Shown piece by piece: positions 55,651 to 64,000 of a stretch of 64,000 nucleotides of DNA. The position numbers and the translations under genes were made by a program. Where the stretch lies: contig NC_090709.1 in NCBI RefSeq assembly GCF_040954835.1, positions 44,400,490-44,464,489 on the forward strand. The letters are read 5' to 3'. The notes below the pieces were generated by a model that saw nothing but the letters and a program-made list of their open reading frames with translations, was not told where the DNA came from and ran no database searches. Position 1 is the first letter of the stretch. Each line of letters starts with the position of its first letter. The DNA comes from Lepisosteus oculatus. Taxonomy: Eukaryota > Chordata > Actinopteri > Semionotiformes > Lepisosteidae.

Positions 55651-57224
55651 GATATTTGCTCGCTGGGAGAGACTCCAGCTCCCGCATCCCCCCCCCCGTG
55701 TATCGTGTCCTGGAGAAGACCGTTGGAAATGTGCTGGTCGGAAAGCAGACACTTCTACTTTGTCGCGGAAAACACCGCGCTGTAATATCACGGCGGGGGT
55801 TATAATGGTTCGTTACTGACGCTTGAACGGAGTAGAGAGACTGTCGGCGACGAAAGACCCCGATTCTTAGTTTGGAGTTAAATTCTGTGTCTGTCCTACA
55901 GAGCACTGCTTTAATAAGTACTGTTTTTTTTTTTTTGGAGAGCAAAAAAACTCAGTCTTCTGATTTGAAAACAAAAGGATCTCGCAGATAAATTTCATGC
56001 ATTTCGCAGATATTTGTTTTAATTCCATTTGGGGTCTTAAAGTCTGGCTTTCACGCCACATAACGGCGTTTTTTTCCCTTCCTTCTCCACCTCAGAGAGT
56101 ACATACCCGCGGATTTCAATATCAGGGCTCAGCCGTGCTTGGGGGGAAGGACCCGACCGAGGAGCCGGACTCTGCGGTCGGACCGGGGTCGTGTTCGGAC
56201 CCCCGATTGCTAGGAGACGAACCCCCGCGCGGAGGTCCTGTCCCCGGAACCGGGTTGAAGACCCCGATATGCGTACAGAGGCTTTTAGAACGGTTATTAA
56301 AACTTTTCTGAGTGGAGAACCTTCATGGACTCGCCTTCTAACCCGTTTCCGTTCGGAACAGGTGGCGCATAATTTGATGAACTGCGACAAAACGCCTCTT
56401 TTTCTCCTTTTTTTTTGGTGGTGGGGGCGGATTCGCTAAAATATTATTAAACCACGTAAATACCACGCACGACTTTTTTAATATTTGCCTGCGAAACCTA
56501 CCGCGCCCGCACCGGTGCTCTCGCCTCCGCCGTTGCGACTTATACAATAATTATATAAATAATAATAAATTCCATCTTTCTGTAAAGGGGTTTATTTGTA
56601 GCCACCTAGATAGCGACCTCACCTCACCAATCGTGTTTAGAAACTTTTTATTTCCTGATATAATCAACACATCTAGTCTGTAATAGCCGCCGAATCCTGG
56701 ATAATAAACAGGTTATTGGCTTGGTTTTTCATGTCTGTAAAACAACTCTCCTGGGCCAGTAACTGTTTAGCTCATTGTTTCAGACTATGACCTACAGTAC
56801 ATTCCCGAGTATCCATCGTAAGATAAGAGGACAGGTCGTTTTTTATTAACACAGACCTCGACCAACCTCGGCGGCCGTCACAGTGTTCGGCTTCCTTTTC
56901 GAAGTTTCTCGACACTCGCCCAACCCGTCACATTAACGGGCAGCGAGGTGGCGTCGGTAAAATAGAGCAGGGGTCCCCCCAACTCGAGTTCTGGGGACCC
57001 CCCTACACACACACACACACCTGCTGTTTTTAATTCCACCCGAGCCCCTCAATTAAATAACTGAAATCAGATCTCCCTGGGCCCGCATGATAGGGGTTCA
57101 ATCTGAGCTCGTTGTTTTCAGTTCAACGCCAGGTAGGAGGTCGTGTTTTTCCGCTGCTTTAAGAAGCAAAATCTCATACCTCTGAGTGGAAGAAAAGAAG
57201 CTTGCAAAGGTTCCAACCTTTGGT
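55650..57224. other. CpG-containing then AT-rich DNA, no gene called
   Basis: A frame at 56085-56311 follows an AG (ctccacctcag) and is open for about 70 residues without a known domain. Beyond 56550 nothing is seen, except (ac)n at 57005-57022. Confidence 0.35.
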
Positions 57225-57515
57225 GTTTTCAAAGCTGATACCCTGGCTTCTCTCCAGCCACAGCTGGGTGAGCTCCTGCAGTCAGGACAGGAGGCTGTAC
57301 TGTACACAGAGTGTGGTGGGGTTGTGGAACAAGCTGCCCAGCCCTGTTGTTGAAGCTGATACCCCGGCTCCCCTCCAGACACAGCTGGATGGGGTCCTCC
57401 ACTCAGCACAGGAGGCTCTTCTGTACACAGAAGGGGGTGGGAGGGGGGAACAAGCTGCCCAGCCCTGTGGTTGAAGCCGATACCCTGGCTTCTCTCCAAT
57501 CACTGCTGGGTGAGA
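57225..57515 (+). repeat. Dispersed 127-bp repeat array
   Basis: Just over two units of the family at 8800-9180 (gaacaagctgcccagccctg, gataccctggcttctctcc). Confidence 0.9.
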
Positions 57516-57681
57516 TTCAATTAATTGTTTGAGACCTGAGCTGTGCCCCTTTGCCCCGGGGCTACCCGCCACCGCACTCTCCCGGAGTGTTCTGTTTTGT
57601 TTTTTTAAACACAGGATTTGCTCAAGATTTGCTCCTTTACAATCCGTTTCCCCGTCTACTCCTGCCGGCGGCCGGCCCCAG

Positions 57682-57821
57682 GAGCTCCGCGCGGTCCGCC
57701 CGGGCGCCGCCCAGTGCAACGCGAAGCCCCCCCGGGATGATGGTTCCCGCCTCTCCGCCCTGCCCGACTCGCCGCTGCGCTCCGTCGGCCTGCGGATTGA
57801 GAACGTCACTCGTCTTCCCAG
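57682..57821 (+). other. Weak candidate exon, CpG-rich
   Basis: Acceptor ggcggccggccccag and donor CTTCCCAG|gtggga enclose 140 bp, open as ELRAVRPGAAQCNAKPP and ending RIENVTRLPR. A further candidate lies at 58108-58214 (acceptor ctctgttacag, donor CCAG|gtcaga). Phases do not settle one protein. Confidence 0.25.
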
Positions 57822-57864
57822 GTGGGAGATCTGGGGGGCTCGGCGAGGCTGGACCTGGCCAGTC

Positions 57865-58030
57865 AGTGTGCTGGCGTGCCAGTTAATCAGTGTGTCTGTG
57901 TGCCAGTTAATCAATCAGTGTGCCAGTTAATCAGTGTGTCAGGGTGCCAAGCAGTATATCAGTGTGCCAGTCAGTCAATCAGTGTGCCAGTCAGTCAGTC
58001 AGTCAGTGCACTAGTCAGTCAGTCAATCTG
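57865..58030 (+). repeat. Short tandem repeat (cagtgtgccagttaat type)
   Basis: Imperfect units of about 16-24 bp built on cagtgtgccagtcagtcaat. Confidence 0.85.
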
Positions 58031-58299
58031 TCCAAAGTGCTGTCTCTCACAGGATACATCAGTAAAGGCTGACTCACCCCTCACCCTTTCTTGCCGCTCT
58101 GTTACAGGTTCGGGTGTCGAACCCGGGGCCTTCCCACTGTGCTTTGTCCTCCAGGGCTGCACAGCTGTGACGCTGGCTGTTCCTGCTGCACCTACTGCCT
58201 CTCCCACCGACCAGGTCAGAGCACCTCTCGATCAGACCGGAGTACTGTGCCCACGTTCTGAAATAGATATTGTTCTTCATTCTTAAGGGAAAGAACTAT

Positions 58300-58620
58300 A
58301 CAGTACTGCCAGGCTGGAGGAACTGAGTCTCTTTAGTCTGAAGGGAGTGTCCCACACTGCCAGGCCGGAGGAACTGAGTCTCTTTAGTCTGAAGGGAGTG
58401 TCTCACACTGACAGGCTGGAGGAACTGAGTCTCTTTAGTCTAAAGGGAGTGTCCCACCCTGACAGGCTGGAGAAACCGAGTCTCTTTAGTATGAAGGGAG
58501 TGTCCCACACTGACAGGCTGGAGGAACTGAGTCTCTTCAGTCTGATGGGAGTGTCCCACACTGACAGGCTGGAGGAACTGAGTCTCTTTAGTCTGAAGGA
58601 ACTGAACCTCTTTAGTCTGA
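58300..58620 (+). repeat. 51-bp minisatellite, about six units
   Basis: Units of ggctggaggaactgagtctc plus tttagtctgaagggagtgtcccacactgaca. Confidence 0.95.
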
Positions 58621-58969
58621 ATGTGATCCACCGATCGGGACAGGAGACCCTTCCCTTCCTCCACCTCCTGTCCCTGTAGGACATTCCCTGGAGCTCAGTC
58701 AGTGCACTGAAAGCAGGCTTCTCATCGTGATGCTTCTTCATTTCTGTCCCTCCATCCGTCTTTGTGGTCTGGACTCTGTCCGGAAAGGCCGCCACCGAAG
58801 AGCCGCAGGAAACTGGTGGAGCACAAGGGACGGGAACAGTCTCAACGATGACCCCGTAACCACACGCAAATAAAACAACCGCCAATATTTGGCCTGACCA
58901 GACCAGCAGTGAAATCCGAGACGTACTGTAGGAGTCTGTAAGACAGCTTCACTTAAGATACACTTCCTC

Positions 58970-59720
58970 ACAGTATACAGACACACTAAAGACCAGAGAT
59001 TCAACAAACACATACACACACACACACTGAGACTCAGCTGGAGTGAGGCTGGAGTCAGATGAGCTGTTGACAACATACTTTCTCTCAGATACCCCTCCAG
59101 CTTCCTGTATACCAGCACCCACAGTCGTCGTGCAGTGTACAGACAGAGCCAAGCAAAATGAGACTCCACACAGACACAGGGAGACTCAGCTTGAGTGAGG
59201 CTGGAGTCAGATGAGCTGTTAATAAACTTGCTTTCATTTTTTTTTCACACCTTCTTATGGACCAGCACACATACTAAACTCACATTATGCACACCTGGTA
59301 ATCTAACAGGTTGCACACGGAACTAAGAGCCGAGATTATACACACACACATACAGAGGATAACACTGTTATTGTACGAAGAGCTTGTCTTCTTTGTCAGT
59401 ATGCAGACAGAGCAAAGACCACAGATTCCACACACACACACATACACTAACCCACAACTTCAGCTCCAACCAGAACACAACCTCAGTCACGTGGGAGGAA
59501 ACCGTGACTCATTCTGGCTCAGCGAAGACAAGCTCTGCGTAGAATAAACCTGGGCATGTTATCCTCTCTGTGTGTGTGTGTTGAATTTCTGGTCTTTAGT
59601 GTGTCTGTACACTGAGAGTTTACTCTATGTGCTGGTCCATAAGTGTGTTTTTTAATGAAAGTTTATTAACAGCTCATCTGACTCCAGCTGAGTCTCAGTG
59701 TGTCTGTGTGTGGAACCTCA
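58970..59720. repeat. Cluster of direct and inverted short repeats
   Basis: gactcagctggagtgaggct and tggagtcagatgagctgtt occur at about 59032 and 59186, and inverted at about 59668-59712. Another block (acacactaaagaccagagat, about 58979) is inverted at about 59583-59615. No coding sense is seen. Confidence 0.75.
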
Positions 59721-60117
59721 GCTGTCCTTGCTCTGTGTGCGTACTGTGAGTTTCCTGGAGGCGTGTACAAGAATAGACAAGATCAAGAGCTCTTGAGCTG
59801 AGCTCAGCACACCTCTGTGTCTGTCTGTGTGTGTGTGTCTGTCTCTCTGCGAGCAGGAAGAAGACACCACAGTGCTCTATTCCTCTATTCACTTCAGCTC
59901 CCAAACCCAGCAGAGACCGCCCAGCAGCAGAGCAGAGGCCACCATCTATCCCCTGATAGCTCACCGGTGCTGACGGCGACAGACCCAGGGATCTGCGCTC
60001 GGCTTGCCTGCCCCGGGGGTAAGAGCCGCAGACTGGGTGACCCACAACCCCTCAAAAATACAGCAGCAGCAGCCGCATGAAAACCGCCGCGTGCGTGAAC
60101 AGCTTGCGAGGCCGGAG

Positions 60118-60212
60118 ATATTACAGTCCAGTGTCCCCGTCACTTTACTGGGGCATGAGGACCCACACAGAGTGCAGGGTGAGCACCCCCTGCTGGCCCC
60201 ACTAACACCAGT
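60118..60212 (-). mobile_element. 5S-derived SINE fragment
   Basis: Short piece of the family body in minus orientation (gtgtccccgtcactttactg to ctggccccactaacacc). Confidence 0.75.
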
Positions 60213-60234
60213 CCATCACAGACACAGACTCACA

Positions 60235-60520
60235 TCAGAGCCCGTTCTGGACTGTCTTCTTTGTCGGGAACCGGACCACCTGGAGGAAACTCATGCCAAC
60301 ACAGGGAGAACATGCAGACTCCACACAGACAGCCCTCTGAGTCTCACACACACACAGCGGGACCAATTTTCCCAGCCATTGAAACCCAGCAGCATCCCTT
60401 TGGATTGGGAGATGAAACCAGCGCACCCAAGTAGAAAACCCATGAGAAGGGGGGGGGGGGGGACATGCAAACTCCACACAGACAGCCCCCCCCAGGTCCA
60501 GAATTGAACTGTGCCCCCCG
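60235..60520 (-). repeat. Dispersed fish repeat, minus orientation
   Basis: Contains agggagaacatgcagactcc and acacagacag twice, with a poly-G run near 60450. Confidence 0.8.
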
Positions 60521-60539
60521 TGCCCTGCTGTGCCACTCT

Positions 60540-61320
60540 CCACTAAGAACAGTGCCACAGACATGACTTTAGTGAGTCGCTTTGTGATTTTTCTTCTGTC
60601 AGTGCCCTCTCCTGGGGGGGTGGGGGTGGGGAAACTCAGATCGGCACATTTTGGAGCTCCCAGCCACGATTTGAACTGCTTTCGAATGAAGGATTGTAGT
60701 TGGGATTGCAGTCGCTGGTAAACCTGTGTGAGATGGGCTTGGATACGTGCAAAGATAGTGTCTGGGGTCCGATTTGTGAGTCCAACCAAATATTTCTGAA
60801 AAGCTTCAATTAAAATACAGAGACAATTTTCAGGATAGATTTGGGCACAACAGCACAGTTGTTGACACAGTAGCACATCTGGATATCTCAGGCTGATTTA
60901 ATACCCAAACGCATTAAGAATGTTAACCAGAATGTTAATTTTTATTATCCAGTCATAACGCTACAATGCTTTAACGGTCATTAGCAACTCATAGAATATA
61001 GCAAGAAGTAAAACTCTTCAATGTACTTGTATTGGCAAAATATTTTAAAAAATACCCTGTTCTAATGTCATTGGTTTTAATTGCAGTGTTGTTCATTTTT
61101 TTTAAACAAGTTTAGTCTTGAGAATCTACGCTTCTTGCTGGTTCTGGAAACTGGCAAACGTTAAAGAGTTAAAGTTCACAGAGCTCTGAAGATGTCTGGA
61201 GAACGGTCTGAGAGATCACATTCACAGACTTCAGCACCTCTTCAGAAGGTAGTGTTCTTGTATTCGCATTAAAGAGCCTAAAAGTTAATTACACAAATGA
61301 GCAGTATCAACATGATCAGG
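60540..61320. other. Non-coding, nothing recognised
   Basis: A 213-residue minus frame (60876-60235) runs mostly through the dispersed repeat and is not a gene. Confidence 0.4.
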
Positions 61321-61324
61321 ATAT

Positions 61325-61575
61325 ATATTTATATAACAGGATTGTGGCTCTGTGGCTAAGGCTCTGTGCCTGTGGCTGGAAGGTTGCTGGTTCAAATCTT
61401 GCGGCCGGCAGAGGAATCCTACCCCGGTGGGCCCCTGAGTGAAGCCCTTCACCCCAGGGGCGCTGTACAATGGCTAACCCTCCATTCTGACCCCCAACTT
61501 CTCTCCCTGTCTCATGGAGAGCAAGCTGGGGTCTGTGAAAAGACAAATTCCTATTGCAAGAAATTGTAGAGGGCC
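61325..61575 (+). mobile_element. tRNA-derived SINE
   Basis: The head has an A-box-like tctgtggctaaggctctg and a B box (ggttcaaatc). Body motifs are ggcagaggaatcctacc and ggcgctgtacaatggct, and the tail is agacaaattcctattgcaag. Confidence 0.85.
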
Positions 61576-61579
61576 ACCA

Positions 61580-61960
61580 GTCCTCCCTAGTAAATAGACA
61601 CAAATGTATAGATACAAATTAGAATTTCTACACCCTTCCCAAGTTCCTCAGTCGATTGAAATAATAGCATTGTGCATTATTTCATATGTCTTTTTTAAGC
61701 TTCTCATTTTTTACATTCGATTTTTTTTCTCCTCAAATTTGGCACCTCATTTTATCTGGATCTGGAACTGACCAGCATCTGCTGTGTGCACCAGTAGAAA
61801 TAATCCCTTCCATTGTTCAAAACAAATGTGTTCCTGTGGCTCAAAGGCTAGGTTCAGAAAATACTAGTAATGATAAAGAATTCCTTGCATTTATATAACA
61901 CCTTTCACCCAGATAGTAATTTATATATAGGAGGGGATATACTCCCCACTGAACTGCTAC
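61580..61960. other. AT-rich DNA
   Basis: Nothing supported besides the short dispersed motif atttatataacacctttcac near 61888. Confidence 0.4.
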
Positions 61961-61964
61961 CACA

Positions 61965-62132
61965 CATGGGAGACGCACAGTGATCATCCTGCAACAGCGG
62001 CCCCAGCTGGGAGACTCACAGTGATCATTCTGCACCAGTAACCCCAACTGGGAGACGCACAGTGATTATTATACACCAGTAACCCCACCTGGGAGATGCA
62101 CAGTGATCATTCTGCACCAGTAACCCCAGCTT
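61965..62132 (+). repeat. 41-bp minisatellite, four units
   Basis: gggagacgcacagtgatcat begins units at 61968, 62009, 62050 and 62091, exactly 41 bp apart. Confidence 0.95.
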
Positions 62133-62134
62133 CA

Positions 62135-62955
62135 TTCAAATACACCGTTTGCTCCTGCCTACTTGTTTACTATTGGTCACAAATTTATATAGTGTCGTAG
62201 GAAAAAAAACGGTAAACAGTTGTAGATAGTTTGCCAAGGTTAATTTATGGCTGGTTTAACAAAAATGGATTATATACAGTACATGTATTGTAATCTCCTC
62301 ATGTGGGCTTTTTCTCTCCTTTCCAATTTGGACCGGCGGAGATGGAAGATAAAAAGAGGTTTATTCAGACCTCTGAACTTCGGTGTTGAAAGGGCCAGTG
62401 CCTCAGTCCAGTGAGTCCAGGGGTCTGTGACTCTGGTCCAGTCAGTGCAGGGCTCTCTGATCCTGACCCAGGGAGAGCTCAGGTCTAGTGAATCTTATAG
62501 GTCACCCTGAATCACCGGTTTTATTTATGTTTTTTCCAATGATTCCTCAGTTACTTAATTGAACAGACCACCTGTTTAATTGATCATAGTCAAGGTGATC
62601 CAGGCCTTTATTGATTGATCAAAGCACTGTTATTTACTCCTGGTCCTGGAGCATGACAGGTAAATTTATATGAGTGAGAGCCTTGTAACAGTGCCAATCG
62701 AGTCTAATTATATGAAGAGTGTATTCAAGCCAATATGTGTCCTTTGATTATATGCTTTGCGAGGAGAGTTTGGAGTTTCTGCAAAGAGTTTTACACATGC
62801 ACTTTTTCTGTTGGGGGTACAGTCTCTTTCTGCAGGATCAAGATGGCTAACCTCTCATAACCACTTGACTCACCTGGATAGATCCTTTTCAGTCAGTTAA
62901 CTGGGTTTCATTTGACCTATAATGACTGGAGTGGTTGAACCCTGGGTTCAGTTCT
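62135..62955. other. Non-coding, nothing recognised
   Basis: Near 62400-62480 there is a diverged relative of the 30-bp minisatellite at 14405, in reverse orientation. Confidence 0.4.
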
Positions 62956-62959
62956 GTTC

Positions 62960-63185
62960 TGCTGTCTGCTGTCTGGAGGTGGTATGTCCCTCCAGTTCAT
63001 GTGTGTTTCTTATAGGTTTGCCCCAGTTTCCTCCCACAGTCCAGAGACATGCTGGAGGGTCAATTGGCTTCTGGGAAAATTGGCCCTGATGTGAGTGTGT
63101 GCATATCTGTGCCCTGCAATGGGCTGGTGTCCCTGGGTTAACGTAGTCATTCATCTGCCCTGCCTTGTGCCTGTGGCTTATGGCT
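62960..63185 (+). repeat. Dispersed fish repeat
   Basis: ccagtttcctcccacagtcc, agagacatgctggagggtca, attggcttctgggaaaattg and gcaatgggctggtgtccctg give the canonical order of this family. Confidence 0.85.
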
Positions 63186-63539
63186 CGCCCACATTGGTTC
63201 AAGGATGTTTCAAGGATGCAAACGATTTAGCATAAACACCTCAGTCTTTTCCCTGAGTCACCTCCCTGAGTTTTGCATCAAAATTTTGTTTTCCCTGCCT
63301 GCACGCTGGTTTAAATCATTTGAATTTCATTTGCTGCCCGCTTCTCGGCCTCCGCTAATCCCTCTGTATTGCCTGCGATCGTCTGCGGTCTGGACTGGTC
63401 CACTCATCTGGACCTGAGCGAAGTACAGAAATGACTGGGGGGCCGATTGCTCATCAAGAAACCTGTGGCCACCAGCCTACCAACTCAGAGGTTGTACCTC
63501 CTTAGACCCTTAATCTTGATTATATGATATTCCATCCGC

Positions 63540-63840
63540 CCACCTGTTCCACCTCATCCAGTTCAGGGTGGTGGCACAGCCAGAGCTTATTCCACTAAAC
63601 AGCAGGCACAAGGAGTGGTACTCCATCACAGTGCACACACACTCACACCCGCACTAACTCTCCCAGACGTCAGTGAATATACCAGCATGCCTTTCGACTA
63701 GGGAGGAGACTGGAGCACCCAGAGGAAACCCAGTGTGAGCACAGTGTCGAATATACAAACCAGACCAGAAGCAGAACTGAACCCAGCATCCCAGCGCTGA
63801 AAAACTGCAGTGCTCTAGCCCCTGTGCCACTTCACAATGC
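63540..63840 (-). repeat. Dispersed fish repeat, minus orientation
   Basis: gactggagcacccagaggaa and tcacacccgcactaa show the family in reverse order. The rest to 64000 holds no supported gene. Confidence 0.7.
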
Positions 63841-64000
63841 ATGGGCAGACCCATTTGAAATCCTCCCCCAGGGAAGACGAAACCACTCAAAACGACAGCC
63901 ACAATTGTAGGGTTGAGAAGTGCCGGGCCATTCCCTGACCGGATGTTCTTCTCCAATGCGTTGGCCCGTCGTGGGCTGGCTTGGCCAGGCATCGCGAGCT

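Noticed and set aside
57682-58214. A two-exon gene joining 57682-57821 to 58108-58214
   Set aside because: The phases allow a Cys-rich reading that does not look like a protein family, and the other frame does not join; left only as weak exon candidates.
1-64000. LTR retroelement or endogenous virus, CRISPR array, bacterial operon
   Set aside because: No gag, protease, integrase or envelope signature, no paired long terminal repeats, and no regular spacer arrays were seen; the reverse transcriptases present are L2 and Tx1-like LINEs.

Overview
The window reads as nuclear DNA of a ray-finned fish, probably a non-teleost such as a gar or bowfin. That lineage guess is inference. It rests on fish-type TRIM (finTRIM-like) genes, 5S-rRNA-derived SINEs of the SINE3/DeuSINE type, an intact Tc1-like transposon, L2 and Tx1-like LINE remains, and very many minisatellites. 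Genes are split by introns and sparse. Most long open frames in the GC-rich third are frames through tandem repeats, not genes.

1-16 kb: A 90-bp in-frame tandem repeat lies at the left edge. It is followed by a two-exon minus-strand zinc-knuckle-like gene end (1.17-1.70 kb), an intact Tc1 element (1.78-3.41 kb) and two decayed Ig-like exons (3.67-4.20 kb). The main gene here is an eight-exon plus-strand gene (8.6-13.95 kb) that I do not recognise. It has a CRE/TATA promoter, a basic N-terminus, a proline-rich middle and a basic nuclear-localisation-like C-terminus (287 aa predicted). Its last three exons and 3' UTR also occur as a detached copy at 4.3-5.95 kb. Flanking SINE and unique DNA were copied with them, so this is a segmental duplication; the 3' UTR minisatellite is far longer in the complete gene.

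16-23 kb: This part holds dispersed repeats, CpG-rich segments with weak exon candidates on both strands, a tRNA-type SINE, a 5S SINE, several minisatellites and a second copy of the left-edge sequence (22.92-23.17 kb).

23.17-29.94 kb: An AT-rich 6.77-kb unit is bounded by a perfect inverted terminal repeat with TA on both sides. It has no transposase-like frame, holds inverted copies of its own subrepeats, and near its middle carries two head-to-head minisatellite arms. This is the best candidate for an undescribed (non-autonomous) element.

29.94-52.5 kb: Two minus-strand TRIM genes lie about 15.9 kb apart in a tandem segmental duplication. Each has a RING/B-box exon and four further exons (coiled coil and linker). 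One PRY-SPRY exon (37.18-37.84 kb), with an acidic insertion and an in-frame stop, lies where the last exon of the right-hand gene should be. The left-hand gene has no SPRY exon in view. Introns hold L2 LINE pieces, a piggyBac fossil, a hAT/ZBED5-like fossil and a Tx1-like LINE fossil.

52.5-64 kb: No confident gene. There are AT-rich DNA, a full-length 5S SINE, tRNA-type SINEs, a CpG-rich stretch with weak exon candidates, minisatellites and common fish dispersed repeats.
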